Notes under the pieces: generated by a model | What the model was told of the DNA's origin: nothing | Database searches by the model: none | Seen by the model: only the letters and a program-made list of their open reading frames with translations | In this document: piece by piece, positions 12,000-25,585 of the stretch | Layout of the letters: every line of letters starts with the position of its first letter | Numbering within the stretch: the stretch's first letter is position 1 | Assembly (NCBI GenBank): GCA_000226015.1 | Contig: JH153258.1 | Location: 110,587-174,586, forward strand | Reading direction: 5' to 3' | From: Mnemiopsis leidyi | Lineage: Eukaryota > Ctenophora > Tentaculata > Lobata > Bolinopsidae | Length of the DNA: 64,000 nucleotides | Position numbers and translations under genes: made by a program

Positions 12000-13292
12000 C
12001 TTTCACAGAAATATTGTTACTTAATTAAAAAGACATTATTTCTGAGAAGAGAATCAAATCTGGAGTTGTTTGAATCAGCGCGTCGATCTACATGCTGGCT
12101 AACTAGCCTTGAGCCGCGCGGAGTTACAAAAGTACAGTTGACTCAACTTTTTAGCTTTACTGCGTTAACTAAAAGATAAGTTATAACCTGAACGAGCGTA
12201 ATGCTAACAGATAAATACTAAAATAGACCGTAAGGTGGGTAAAATTTTGACGAACCTTGCTTGTATTTGCTGTACGGTGTGAAGGCTTCCACTCCTGGGT
12301 ACTCTCCTGAAAATTAGGGGTTGTTAGTCCTTCGGTTCGGGATATTGTAGGCAAAACTTCGGGATTTTGTAGTAAAATATTCAGGATTTTGCTTGGAAAT
12401 ACTATAGGAACCCATCTTATAAGTTTTTAACTTCATCGATGTTTGGATAGTGTGAGAATCAATGACATTTGCCTTCCCGACTATCTTTGACGACATTCCT
12501 CCAGCACAACAAGAGGTTTAAAGGGATTCAATTAGGTATAAAGTTCTAATTTTAGCTATCCCTCATTAGTTCGGCCCTTATAACGCTATAAATAACTATC
12601 TTGCTAGTCAGTATCTATGTGAAACAACACTGTAGAAATTTGCTCCAGGTTGGTTTAAAAAGAGAAGTGATTAACTTTGGTTTGTGCGCTGTACGACGAA
12701 TAACCCGAGAAATAATATAACTTGACGTAATGTGTACAGGGAATGTGTAAAGTCATTTAACGAAGGTAATCTAAACTATTGAGTGGAATATGAACGATCA
12801 GACGCTGCACCAATTTTGGTTGTTCATTTTGGATGATAAAGAAAATTACCAGGTATAACATCCGTTACTAACAGTTTATACTTGTTGATTATTTTATGAG
12901 AATTCTATATGATTGTTGGAAATTTACGGTTGATTTTATTTAAAAGCTATTGTATTTCGGGCAATGCTGNNNNNNNNNNNNNNTTGGAAATTTACGGTTG
13001 AATTTTATTTTAAAAGTCTATTGATTTCGGGCAATGCTGCAATAAAGTGCTGATGATGAAGTTAAATTAATTCACTTCTACACAACTTGGTTTGCCCATT
13101 GCTCAAGACCAGCCCATCTAAAATCCAACATTTTATTTGGTATCACATACTGCATAGAATTGCGAATGAGTGATCGTATCTACTTGGAAGCATAAAACAA
13201 GTCTGCTATGGTTTAGTTAAACTTGCTGATTCAATAAGCTAATACTAGAAAGGTGCCTATAATTTGACAAGAATCTAAAACTTAAACACACT
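12000..13292. other. Non-coding stretch containing an assembly gap
   Basis: No exon is supported here. The main feature is the run of N at 12970-12983. A 54-56 base segment is repeated immediately on both sides (12916-12969 and 12984-13039), differing only by single-base insertions in homopolymers and a few other positions. This looks like an unmerged contig overlap rather than a biological repeat. Confidence 0.7.
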
Positions 13293-13499
13293 TTACAAAA
13301 CTTCAGAAAATATGCCATTACCCGGGGGAGGGGCAGTTGTTGAGGGGGCGAGGAACTCCCGATCTACCAAGTTATCGTAGATAGGAAAGGCGGGAGTTCT
13401 ACTCGGTCTAGGGGGTGCAGGAACTCGCTTCAGGAACCCGTTACCATAGTTACCGTTACTCATGACGTCAGAGACGACGTACTCTTGAGGTCGAGTCAT
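13293..13499 (-). CDS. Small Pro-rich open frame, possible terminal exon
   Basis: An ATG-to-stop frame of 68 codons with an in-frame TGA just upstream of the ATG. It is locally GC-richer than its surroundings and encodes a Pro-rich segment (VPAPPRPSRTPAFPIYDNL, then APSTTAPPPGNG). The composition resembles a cytoplasmic tail with PxxP-type SH3 ligands and a YDNL-like tyrosine site. No partner exon or acceptor could be found, so this is either a very small protein or a chance open frame. I do not recognise a family. Confidence 0.3.
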   Translation of the reverse strand: MTRPQEYVVSDVMSNGNYGNGFLKRVPAPPRPSRTPAFPIYDNLVDREFLAPSTTAPPPGNGIFSEVL

Positions 13500-13514
13500 G
13501 CGGCCATGTCAGAG

Positions 13515-13752
13515 CACCACCCTTGAAAACTAGAGTCAGAAACTAGAGCCAGGATACTGGATTCAGGGGACTATAATCAGGAAAATACAGTTATGAAACT
13601 AGAGTCAGAAAACTAGAGGTAAGAAAACTAGAGTCAGAAAACTAGATTCGTGGAATTATAAGAGTCAGGAAACTAGAGTCAGGAAACTAGAGTCAGGAAA
13701 CTAGAGTAAGAAAACTTGAGTCAGGAAACTAGAGTCAGGAAACTACAGTCTT
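13515..13752. repeat. 14-bp minisatellite
   Basis: About 14 to 16 degenerate copies of GAAACTAGAGTCAG, cleanest at 13668-13745. It directly follows the minus-strand open frame at 13293-13499. Confidence 0.9.
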
Positions 13753-14840
13753 ATCAACAATGTTACCTCTCAAAATAATCGGGCATTTATGAGATTTTTG
13801 AAGAATTCAAAGCATCGAAAGATTGACGTGCTAAGTATAGCGAGAAAAAAGTCGATGTCTAAAAGGGGTATAAACAAATTAACAGAAACTGAAAAATCCA
13901 AGTCTAAAGATATCAACACTCTATACTTTGCACAATCAACAGCTGCAGGGAATTAATACTGCCGGAAAATGAATTGCACGTCGTAGTCAGAGTATATAAT
14001 CACAGTTTTTCAAATACAACTGCAGCCACTGCACCATAGCCTCGGGTTACCAAAACAAGCACTAAGACAACTTGCAATTCTTTTCATTTTATAACTGAAA
14101 TATCACGGAAATGAGATTTGCTCATCTTGCGTTTAGGTTCAAAATGTCACCACGAAATGTTATTATTGGCAGCCAAACATAATCAAGTGCAACTGTAAAA
14201 GATTTCTTAAAGCTATCAAATCTAAGAAAAAACTATGCGATAGCTCAAAAAACGAAAGAAGTAGATATCGCGTATTAAGAAAAGGTCGGGGTAAGAATAG
14301 GAGTGGGTGTGAACGTTTCTTGTTAGCGAGAGGTGAGGGATACCAGGGTACTTAAATAGAGAAACAAGATACGGTTTTTCATAGCAGGCTGGAGCAAGCT
14401 AGGCTTCAGCCGTAGATTTAACGGATCAGGAGATGGAAGCGATGGTATACCTAGCTGTATATTAGTAAATATCTGCGTCGATGTGCTTTGTTGAAGTAAC
14501 GTTGGGTTTTTAACAATTCAAGGACTCGATTTGACAATACTCAAATTGACGGTCAAGAATTGTGATCGAGAATTTCCTTTGATTCCTATTGTGCTGGAAG
14601 GTTTTCTCATTAAATGCAGGGCCGAAATTAGAGTTATGTGAATAGCTAAGAGGCGAGAAAATACGTTCGACAGCATGATTAAGCACCGTCAAAGTCAATG
14701 AACCTTGGAAGGATTTTATGAAGGAGCAACTGTGGGAGTCATTCAGCTCGAGGCGTTTGATCAACAGAACATGTTAAAGACTTAAAGACTCAGTTTGTTG
14801 AATAGAAACTTACTCGATTTTAAAATTTAAAAGTTTGACG
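13753..14840. other. Non-coding upstream region
   Basis: AT-rich sequence before the gene starting at 14841. I see no exon or repeat with support. The minus-strand open frame at 14510-14764 has no splice partners. Confidence 0.4.
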
Positions 14841-16358
14841 ATGATTTTGAGGGATTTAATAGCGTCACACATGGACGAAGCGGCACTCTTTTTATGGATT
14901 TCATGGATTTACAGCCTTAACCTCACAGGTAAAGACACAAACATAAACTAATGATTATGGCAAATTGATCAGGCCCTAGTTAGAAATAAGCTCAATGCCC
15001 ATTTCAGAACTACAAATGTTCCGAATTGCTAAATTATCCAATCAAATTAGAACTACACAAAATTTAGAATTTCCTTGTGCTATTGGCGAGACAACTGTGA
15101 TTAATCATTAAACGCAGCTATATGAGCTTCATCAGCTCATCGCGTTCATTTCCGGTCTATTTAGCTATTTGGCCCATTTCCAAACTTAAGTACCTCCCAC
15201 AGATGACACTTTGGGGGACAGTGTCCAAGTTCTAAGTTTTGAAGAGGGAGACTGGCCCCGACCCGGACCTGGACAGTGTGACATATTTACACTTCCCCGG
15301 ACTGAACAGCCTCTGTGCGGTGAAGATCATCCTAACGGTACAGAGATACCTGGACACTTGGTGAAGAGGGAACTTGGAGTGTACTCCCTCGATGTTGTGG
15401 TACAGATGATTTGGTGTCTGATAATCTACGTAGTTTGCGGATTGATATTAGCAAGTGGAATGACCCTTGACCAGTATCTACAGAAACGGCAAGTCGAGTT
15501 TCTACAAATCAAAAAAACTTATTTGACTTCGTTAAACGGAATAAGTTATTCATTGTTGACAGCAAATATGTCGCAAAAATTCGATCACCTAGGTACAAAT
15601 GTGACAGTAAAAATAGTGACAAAATGGATAGAGAGAGAGAGATGACAACAAACACAAAAATTTCAGGATATACAGGACCACGGCAAGGTTGAAAGCATGG
15701 GCCAATCCAGTAAAGCGTCTGACCAGCCTAAGTAAGCACAAAAATCTAAAACCACACTAACACCTCCTAAATATCAACAGCTTTTAAACTTCTCGAACCA
15801 TCTGAGTTATCAAACTTAACTTTTAGACAGGACGTGCAATAAATACCAATGTGATAGCTGCAGATAACGGTGGTCGTGATCTGAGGAAAACTAGAAACCA
15901 ATAACGTGCATGTTCTTGCTTCTTACTTTATAGAAATAGCGGGGCCCTGCGGTTATCAATCGTCGATTCAGCTGCCAGTTAAACATATATCTATAGGATA
16001 GCACTATAGGCCGAGTTTAAGATAGTTTTATATTATTATCAACTCTCTAAATAAAAAGTTTTCGGCCACTAATTCTGTTGATTCTTAACAAGTAGCATAG
16101 ACTCAAAACTACAGTAAAATTCTGCTTTCAGCTCCGATCGAAGACAAACTCAAAGAACAAACATTATCTGAGATAATGTTGGGCAAGACGGTTCCCTTTC
16201 TAGAGACGACAAGAGTTAAATATTCACGGTACGATGAACTGATTCAGATTGTTCAGGACACCCGATCTCGAAGTGAAGTAAACGATTGGGATCATTTTAA
16301 TCATGGAGATAAAGAAAACATTCTTATTCGGTATGAGATCTCATTGGAGAATAGATGA
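14841..16358 (+). CDS. Small single-pass membrane protein, unknown family
   Basis: Four exons join in phase: 14841-14928, 15203-15473, 15667-15731 and 16132-16358, giving 216 residues. Junctions are ACAG|GTAAAG, CA|GTATCT, and CTAA|GTAAGC on the donor side, with CCACAG, TTTCAG and CTTTCAG acceptors. The N-terminus has a hydrophobic run (ALFLWISWIYSL) suited to a signal peptide; a second ATG at 14871 would give a more standard one. The ectodomain has two cysteines (about 55 and 68), one N-glycosylation site (NGT, 74-76) and a Pro/Gly-rich patch (DWPRPGPGQC). A transmembrane helix spans about 94-114 (VVVQMIWCLIIYVVCGLILAS is its core region). The remaining roughly 100 residues are basic and charged, presumably cytoplasmic. 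An alternative donor after 15492 gives a shorter tail that reads less well. No family is recognised. Confidence 0.55.
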
Positions 16359-16433
16359 TGAGAACTAAAACATCAGACCATTGTTTAAATCCACTATCTG
16401 TCACAGAGTTGGAATTAAGGCAAAGGGTGCTGT

Positions 16434-16604
16434 TCTAAGATGAGAAGCACGTATAGTACGTACTTTTAAATTAGCTGTACAGTACGGTACGTACTTTTAA
16501 GCTTGAAAACAATGTACCATAATGGGCTTGTATGGTACGTACTTTTAAATTAGCTGTACAGTACGTACTTAAAGCCCAGTACCATATGTACCTCTCATCA
16601 TAGA
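16434..16604. mobile_element. Foldback element (MITE-like)
   Basis: The ends are inverted: TCTAAGATGAGAAGCACGTA on the left matches the reverse complement of the right end, which begins TCTATGATGAGAGGTAC. Inside are repeated GTACGTACTTTTAAATTAGC blocks. A 6-bp direct repeat TGCTGT flanks it (16428-16433 and 16605-16610). There is no coding capacity. Confidence 0.55.
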
Positions 16605-19600
16605 TGCTGTCCGGAACGCGGTTATCCTCGTAACACATAAAACTTTGGAGAGATATTTGAAATATTTGAAGTTGAAGTTTCGATTATCGGTGCATACTCT
16701 TGTACTATATACCATAATGTCGCCTTCCTCAGGCTCCGTCAACAATTTATAAAACTTTACTTAGACATTTACATATCATTTATTAAATATTAAAAAGTCA
16801 AAAAGAGATTTGACGAATTAACGAGATTTTAAAGCAAACTTGAATTTAAAAAGCTTCGAACGAAGAAAAGTGTTAAACCCGTTAAAAAGTAAGCTGAGAG
16901 ACGAAGAATAGAGGAGCCTATGCCTGGATGAGTGGATGACTAGCAGGAAAGCAAGCCGTGAAAATAACTGAATACGCTCGGCATGGTATGCGTGTGGAAT
17001 ATCCGAATTTCGCAGTAAACTTCAACGTGACTTTGAAATTATCTTGTACTTGAGAGAAAAAGATGATGTAAGAGGATCTTAGTGCCAGGGACACAGCAGT
17101 TCAGCTAATTGTATCGACAAAGTGGTGTTAAATCTGAACAAGATTTGCATAAAATACTTAAATAATAACCAATAACTCTTGAAGGTTCACTGCTGCTCAA
17201 ATTGCCCTTATCACGGACATAAAACTAGAAAAATCTTATCTATTGGTGACTATTTAATAACGTGGCTAGCTGATCGAACGAGCTTTTGAAGCAGTTGGTA
17301 CAAGGATCACTAGAGCACATTAACATATAAAAACACTGAGAATTTTCTTAAGAGAAAAGTTCTTCAATCAAACACCGAAATTTCTGCTTAATTTTCCATC
17401 ACCGAATCACGAGTTAAAAGCAGTGTACAAAAGCGAGAGAAAGCAGATGATATCTAATGAAACAATGGACGTAAAGGACATTTGAGATGCTCTTTCTTTG
17501 GACGGTAAATTTCAATGTGCCATTGTCTCTCGTTAAAATGCATTGGATTAAGTCATTCTTTCAAAGCTAGAGCTGTTATGGTGCCATATCTAAGGAATGA
17601 TATAGAGAATGCAATTTTACTGGAAGAATGGAAGATGACTTCTATTTTAGATTTGATTATGATGAGTGGAGTTGAAGTCTTAAATCGATAGATTTTCACA
17701 TCGAAAAAAGTTTCGCAAAAATCGCGAATGTAGAGTTCAGAATTTGACATCAGAAAAATGTTCATTTAGGTATAAGAGCACGAAGTGTTTTGAAAACTTT
17801 GACAAACAATATTTTTAGACTCAGTTGAAAACATTGAAAAACAAGATGTTTAGAACGAGATGAAATACCAGAAAAACGAAAACAAGCCCGAAAGAAAACT
17901 TCAAGACAGACTTAGGACCTGACGCACATCTTATCACACAATTCCTTAACGACTTTTACTGGAGATTTCTGAGGTGTGATACAGCAGGTAAAACTATTTA
18001 TGCGTGACATTGCTATGAGGAGTGAAAGAAGAAGAATTAAACAAGATAAAGATACGAGAATTGACACGTAAATAAACACATACTTCAACAGAAAGCAGTA
18101 AATACAAACTTAATACTGTATTTAGAACAATGCCTTGTTTAAGTAACAGCGAAAATTAAGGAAAATAAGATAAATCCAATAAGCAGATTATACATGAGAT
18201 TATACGCGTGGACAACCTGCTGCATGTTTGTGTGAGATTATGGTTTGGAACTTCGGTCAAACAAGCTGAATACGAAATTTTACGAATCAGGTGACAATTG
18301 TAGTTTGTTTCAAACGAGCTGAATACGAAATTGTACGAATCAGGTGACATGCATGGTGTAGGTTTCAAAGAAGGACATTTTGTGTCCGACCTAAATGGGC
18401 TTAACTTAAATGAGATTTATTGTAAACTTCCACTAAGTTTGACAAATAGAACAATAGAAATGGAATGTCGACAATGACCCACAAAACAGGAATATATAGT
18501 CTAACTGATGAGTTATGTGCACTTAATTCTGAATTTCAAGCGTTCTAGGTAACGAAAACAATAAATTGAAATAGTTAAAATTAAAGACATGCATACGCTA
18601 ACAAACCAGTTTCCACAATTCCACTATATCATCACAAGTTAATACCATTGTTCTGCGGCCCTGAGGAACTTTATTCCAGACTTAAACAAGTCACTTTTCC
18701 ACCTATATTATGTAGTTCAGTCATCTACCACATGTTTGTTTAACTGTTTGGTGTATATTTTCGCGTGTATGTGAAATATTTGATCAGATATCAAAGATCA
18801 TTGTAATAATGATTAATGGAGACTAAAATAATGGCATTGGCTATAAATTCATATAATTTGTATATGTAATTGTAATTATGCGGTGTGTATATGCACATGA
18901 TAACAAGCCAACTCTCGTTCATAAACTAAAGAAAAGCTCCATCAAATGTTTAATCAAAGTTCCCTTCAGATCTTTTTTGAACTTGGGATAAAGACAGATA
19001 AGGAAGCATGTAAACAATGTTTTTCTTAAATGTCAGATTCAACAAAAATACTTCAAAACGGCGGAAACGTGAAAAGGTGCTACTTCAGTACTTTGGAAAT
19101 GGGGGGAAGATTTGTCAAGCCAGTTTCAGGAGACAACCTTGACTATAATATCAGTATGTGAAGTTATCAAACTTGAACTAAGGTAACTGATGTAACAAAT
19201 AGCCTGGCAGTAACAAACTCTACTCTTCTCAATACACTGTATTCGTAATTACGTGACCGCTACCCATTCTATAACCTCCAATCGAACTGGGGTGATGAGA
19301 GAGAAAGGTCCGGTTTGAAGGAGCAGGCTATTATCCGAGCGAACGTTTTAGACCCTGAGCGTCAAAATGAAAGTGGAGGTTGCATCACAGCCGCCACACG
19401 CTGTAGAGCGCGTCTCATGTCTATAGGCCGCATTGCGGTTATTACGATTATTTCTTTAATAACTGTTATTAAATTTTATGTCGGTGTGACCCTGCAGCTC
19501 GCAGTCAATAAAGGAGGGGAGGCTACTAATAAAGACATGGTGGCAGGAGCAATTAATTGACATCGGGTATTCGGTCAAATTGTAGATCTAAGCAGTCACG

Positions 19601-20521
19601 TAAAGTATACCTAACGTTTTACAAATTCATCAACAGTTCGTATTAAATCCTAAAATTGGCATCATAGGTATTTTAGATGATGATTTTAGAATTAAATAAT
19701 CACAATTTCTAACGACAAATATTCAGCTTTAAACAGTTCATTTCTATGATATCTAAATTTATTAGATATGGCCAAGTTCTGGCGTGTAGAATAAAGAATT
19801 TTCGTCAGTTTTATAAAACGGACAAGCTCTGGGTTTTAGTTAATTCGAGCCTAAGTCACACCTCATCGTATAATGATCGAAGTGTCATGATAGCCAACGT
19901 GATCAGATTTCTCGAGAGGAAAACATTTACTGTATATTTACTCAATCTGAACCTACAGAAAGTTTTGTACGCATCAGTCAATAATCCCTATTAGCAGGTG
20001 TTAACAAAACCACATCTAAGACATCACGACAAAGTTTGGAGACCAGCGGCGGTTAGACAGATGCTGTCATTCTAACAGAATAAACTACGTCAGTCAAACT
20101 AGAGGTTTATTTGAGCTCTAGCTTTGAGCTTCCAAGATATTGAGTTTTATGGCAATTTGGTTGTAATTTAATTTAGTCAATTACGGGGGAAAAGCGACCA
20201 TGATTTACCGACCATATGGTCTAAGATAAGGACCGGACCGTGGTGCCTGTTCATGGTTATGATCGCCCTACTTCTCTCAATTACTGGCTGACCGACACTC
20301 GCTTTATAAGTCGACTATAAATGTGGCCTTCATCAAATACGTATTTTCCCGATTTTGATTAAGGAATAAAATAATTTTTATATGATTTTCAGACTCAACC
20401 TAGCACCACCTACCGGCTGCTCGGTTCACGATATTCTTTATATCGAGTAATATCAGTAATCAGAAAATATTGATATTGATATTGATAGCGAAAGCAAAAT
20501 AGGCTGAAAAAATAGAGAACG

Positions 20522-20633
20522 GTATTTTTGGGGAGGGTCCCAAATTTAACCAATCAGAAACTAGAAAGCACTGTTTTCTATTTCTTGAGAGTGGTAAAAA
20601 TTTGGGACCCCTCTCAAAAATATACTTCACTAT
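20522..20633. mobile_element. Short foldback element
   Basis: Imperfect inverted arms: TATTTTTGGGGAGGGTCCCA on the left, with its reverse complement in TGGGACCCCTCTCAAAAATA on the right. A shorter nested inverted repeat (AGAAACTAGAAAGCA and TTTTCTATTTCT) lies in the loop. It is non-coding, and no clear target duplication was seen. It is probably a MITE or its remnant. Confidence 0.5.
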
Positions 20634-21631
20634 TATATCAGATAAAAATGATTTTCAAGAAATGACTGGCTAATGGTTATTGGTTACTGAGCAGTCGAAG
20701 AAGTAACTGTACCTCTAGGCTTACTATGATAAAGCAAAAGTAGGAAACTGCAAACAGCAAATTTACCAGGCGATACTAGAAGTAGGAGACATGCAATGCC
20801 AATAAATATTGACGTCTGGTTAAAAGAAATTTGTCAAGTGAAATGATGGTTAATTGGGGGAAAAGTAAATTAGATAATTTTAAGGGGGAAGTTATTGAAG
20901 AGTTGAGAGGGGGCTTGCAGTGCCATAAATTATGGTGGAAATTTAATTTAATTATTTGACCCATTTATAGGATCAGGTAAATTTTGGCACTGATATTCGA
21001 TTGCATGTGTGTATTAAAAGATCATAACATGATGCAATCATGTAGAATTAAGACAACGAATCCTCCCAATTAACGTTAAAGTAACATAACAAGCTATAAA
21101 ATCAGAAATACCATAATTTCAGAGTAAGTAGCAGTGACCGAAAGAACAAAGTCCAACGTAAGCCTCTGTATGAACACATTGTGAGCTTAACTAGAATAAT
21201 TAGTATTGTCACTTTATCGCGACAAGCTGAAGGCTTTACAAGTTGCAGACCATACCAGAAAGACAGTGAGAAAATAAAGGTGAAGTTAAAAGATTTCTAC
21301 TGCAATGAAGAACATGATCTTAACACAGCTGTAAGTACAAAGTATAATAAGTCTGAACCACACAAGATGATATGATTAAAGCAGCCGTGAATAGCAGATA
21401 AAGCAGGCATACTTCTACACTTGGAAATTATTCAGTCAGGCTGTTTTTTGTAAAACAAGATGTCTCAACGATAGTTAATTTTAATGAAATTTTTAATTCA
21501 AACTATGATTTCCATTAAATACCGTATAGAATAATTGATTAGGAGTTTGTGAATTCTACACCACACAATAAACAACTTACTACTTATTCCTTACATCTAA
21601 TGCCATGTCGAATCAAGCTGGATAGATATAT

Positions 21632-21670
21632 ACCAACTATATATAAAAATATATATAGTTGGTATATATA
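21632..21670. repeat. Perfect AT-rich hairpin
   Basis: TATACCAACTATATATA and its exact reverse complement are separated by about four A residues, giving arms of about 18 bases. It could extrude as a cruciform or be a tiny foldback remnant. No adjacent gene explains it. Confidence 0.7.
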
Positions 21671-22009
21671 ATTAGAATATAAGCACGTGCTTGAAGAAAC
21701 TAATCAACTAACTCTAATCCTGCACTATTAGGTAATAGCGGGTGGCTTTGTAATAAATTAAATACTCATCATATTATAAAATTATTATTGTGAACTTAAG
21801 TAGTATTATAACGACTAGCCAGACACCTCCCATAGACATAAAGGTATAAAGCTTTACGACCTAGCTTTATGACCATTCATAAATAGCAAATAGCCCATAG
21901 CATCTAGCAAAAATGGTAGCACATGGCAACCAGCGCCTAGCAACCAGCATATAGCAACCAGCACATAAGAACTTGCAATCTCAGCATCTCGCGCGTCGTG
22001 GCATATAGT

Positions 22010-22115
22010 ATCATAGTACTGTAGTACATTGCAACTATAGTACTATAAAATACTGTACCTATAGTACTATAAAATATTGTACCTATAGTACTATATTGTA
22101 CTACAATTTGTAGTG
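22010..22115. repeat. 24-bp AT-rich tandem repeat
   Basis: Units of the form CTATAGTACTATAAAATATT plus GTAC, repeated about three times, with broken copies on both sides. CTAGCAACCAGCA elements flank it (21930-21965 and 22141-22156). Confidence 0.75.
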
Positions 22116-23100
22116 CACCTACAGTACATTGCACACGTCGCCTAGCAACCAGCACCAAGTCAAACTCTTCAGTCCAACGGGACAAGGACAATTATCATGA
22201 CAGTTGACTCACATCACAGAGACACGCCATGTTTTCATGACAATAGAGATTTCATGGTTGTCATGACAATACAGATTTCATGGTTCAGGGGTTAATCTTA
22301 GTACGTGTGTATGAAGTGCACGTGTGGAGTGGTCCTGACACTGGGAGCATGAGTACCGGGGGGAATCAGAGCGTTTTGGGAATTATAACGATAATCCGGA
22401 AAAAGTGAAACTTAGACAGAAGGTTCGTCTATCAGGCGAAAAATATTCAAGTAAACAAATTTCTACAATTAAAGTCTACTAAACAACTCAATCAGTGGCG
22501 TAGTAAAGTACGCTAAGTACGCCCAGCATGACCGGTGAGCGTGACCCAGCGTTTACCGCACTACAAAGTTGTAATGGTCGGTAAAGTGGTTACACTTTGA
22601 CACTGCCATACTAGCTAGTGTGTCTGGAGATATAGGAGAATCTATCGTCCCTAATTACTTAATTACTTAATTATTATCTCTAATCAGGTAAATGTTATGT
22701 GCTATAATGATAAACATATCGGCCGTGCAGCGCATCACAGATACTAACGCAGATCGAAGTCCAAAGTACCAATTATTGACGCTTCTTTGAGATTGGTCAA
22801 GCCGACAAAATGTCATAAATTTAGGATATACCTGAGACTAGAAGGCCGTTATAAAAAGCAGTGTGAAAGTAAGTTAAAGCTTTTCAAACTACCAATGATC
22901 GCACATATATCAGCATATCCTAAAAACCGTGTATCATGCTCACTAGCTCAGTAATAAGAAGACATAACCGAAGCAAAGCTGTCAAAAAACTACATTTCAT
23001 TAGAAAATGTTGTGAACTGCGTGACTCGCAATGACTCTTATATAGAAGCTTTCAGAGATCTACTATATCCTGCAGCGCTCAAATACAGACACACATTAGC

Positions 23101-23157
23101 ACGTGATTAGCACGTGCAAATTGTTTCCACGTGATTAGCACGTGCAAATTGTTTCCA
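23101..23157. repeat. 28-bp direct duplication carrying CACGTG-type sites
   Basis: Two identical adjacent 28-base copies of ACGTGATTAGCACGTGCAAA plus TTGTTTCC. Each copy has two ACGTG cores, so it could bind bHLH factors, but no gene start is identified nearby. Confidence 0.7.
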
Positions 23158-24304
23158 CTGCCACTTCACACGAGAAATTCTCATCGGATAACAATTTCCG
23201 AGACATTTACAACTAGCTGCAAAGGCGATAACCAGCGTCTTAAAAGGCTTAAAGGGCAATAAAGCGATAAGAAAAAAGCAGTGTGGCATTAAACGGCAAT
23301 CGAGCAAAGTGGCAGCTGTTGAAAGACGGCTGAAGGGCGGAGAAAGCAAAAATATTAGAAAACTTCGACTTAATTCATTTATTCGACCATTTATTTTGAG
23401 ACAGAATCGATGAGAAGAACAGCTAATGGACTTCATGTGCAAATATTTGATCTTGTTGAAAAAACTTATTGAGATTAATGAAATTTTGCGTATTTCTAAA
23501 TATTTGGTGGGATGCAGCTTTTCTAAAGTAATTTTCACACCTACAGAATTGCAAACTCAACACATATCAGGATCTCATTATGGCCTGAAAACTGCGACCT
23601 AAATCTCAATCCATTGTTACGGAAAGGCATTAAGTACAGTTCTTTCGTTACTAAAATAATAAAATATTTCAAAGTCCTAACATTCTGCATGAGAAATGGT
23701 CTAAGGCCGCGATATGCATCGCCTAGAGAATTTACGCGAGGGTATTTACAGGTTCTAGCTAACTAGCCATAGAATACTACTTTGTATAGGCCAGCTTTAC
23801 AGCTTTGGTACTTTCAACACAATGATATAATTTTAGCTTGATCATTATGTTGACCATTGCTAATATTAGTATCCGCATAACTTGACTGAAAAATTAATCG
23901 AAAATAAGCCTTAGTTGTTGTAAGTAACGGTCAATTTTCATAACAACCGCGGATAATGGAATCTCGTAATATTGATGTGCCTAATAGTATTGCGCCTTAT
24001 AGTATTGCTAAACTCAGACGGCAACCCAAACAACAGAGATGTAGTGGTAAATTGCCGTTAACTGAAATACCAGCAGTGTGTTTAAACTTGACGATTTGCC
24101 GAATTGATGGCAATTACTGGATACGAAGATTCTGATAAACTATAAAGTCGAGATATTATCGTTGTTTTGTGAGGGGTAATATGCCTGGTTAGTATTTGCA
24201 GCTGATAAGTGATAGGGTGGCATTGGACCCGGGCAAAGATGTGTGTCTACAAAACTCACAGCAAAAAATAGGGCAAAATATCAAATAGGGAATTGGCAAC
24301 TGCG

Positions 24305-24375
24305 GCACACTTATAGATAGATAAAGATAGACAAAGATAGACAAAGATAGACAAAGATAGACAAAGATAGACAAA
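24305..24375. repeat. 10-bp microsatellite (GATAGACAAA)n
   Basis: About six copies of GATAGACAAA. Minus-strand open frames crossing it are repeat artefacts. Confidence 0.9.
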
Positions 24376-25585
24376 GATAGATAAGATCGATAAAGATCGA
24401 TAAAAATGGATACAAATAGAAAAATATAGATTCCCGAGGACCACCCTAGACCAATTATAAAGCTTTTATTCTTTTTACTTCGTTTATTTTTACTTCGTTT
24501 TGTTGTTGGTTTGTACTTCATTTTGTTGAGAAAACATTTCTTTCAATTTACAACGAAGCGCCAATGACATTCCGTGATAAAGATACTCAGGCAAAAGCTA
24601 ATTTCATAAGTAAAGTAAAACAGTCAAGCTACCCGATTTACCAATTCACAAGACAAAATTTACTTCTTAAACACAACTTAGTAATTCAGATAAATTACAA
24701 CGACCAGCCGGTCGAACGGTCTGCTCTTTTTGTAACTTTTGTATTGAGCTTATCCTGCAAGGTTTAATGAGTAGAACAGAAATACGTTGACAGATGGAGG
24801 AGTGCCGAGTGAGTGTCACTAAACCACTAATTTTAGAAGAAATACTGTGCTTAACTGCAAACTAAGTTTGGTAATTGTAGCTGAAATTGAAATATCTTAG
24901 ATACATCAGTTTGCAGTTTTTGATATTATGAAATTTTGACTGGCTCTAAACGGTTACCAGGCAACAAGCATTTGAAGAAACAGCTTTGGTTATGACTTAA
25001 CCCAATTCAATTAAAGACAGTGGTAATTACTATAACTAAATTTGGAATGAAAATAGTTACCTTAGTTACTGTAGCTACTATAGTAATGCTTTATTATAGT
25101 AAAGATATAGTTAAGTGACTATAGTTGATATAAAGTTACTATACTTACGCACCCCTCTGAAACTTTATGGAACCAGATGAACAACGAAGCAACTAAAAGA
25201 CGACATTAACTGTAACACCTCTGACACTGCTAGTAACTTTGAATATTCATGACAAGAAATTCCGAATTTATCTTACCCCTGATATCACAAGCAAGCTGTT
25301 CTCATTTACATAACTCTTCGCAACGGGAAAGTGGTACTCGCAGCAACTAGTTGATCATTCCTTGCTTATTGTAACACTTAACCCTTCCTTTAACCCTTCC
25401 TTTATCAACTCAAGTTTCGGCGGTTGTTTTTATTCCAATTTACTTACTTGTTTTTACTTATATTTACTAATTTTTTTAAAAATCTATTCAAATTTCTTTA
25501 CGAGGGATCTGAAACAAGAAAGTCGGATAAACTGAATCAATTGATGCAACAAACGCAACAGTTAACAGGGGGATAAAGTTCTGAC

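Larger units (their letters stand above)
16611..25570. other. Gene-poor stretch with several small repeats
   Basis: No exon chain was found over about 9 kb. Small structures are visible. A tandem duplication of about 50 bases lies at 18240-18345. A perfect hairpin is centred near 21651. AT-rich 24-bp repeats lie at 22010-22115. A CACGTG-bearing 28-bp duplication lies at 23101-23157. A 10-bp microsatellite lies at 24305-24375. The longer open frames here (19315-19560, 23107-23538, 24189-24521) lack splice or composition support. Confidence 0.4.

Noticed and set aside
19315-19560. 81-codon frame with a hydrophobic segment
   Set aside because: It has no in-phase partner exons and no recognisable motif. 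It could be real but cannot be supported.
24189-24521. 110-codon minus-strand frame rich in Leu, Ser and Tyr that looks membrane-like
   Set aside because: The hydrophobic pattern is the translation of the GATAGACAAA microsatellite.
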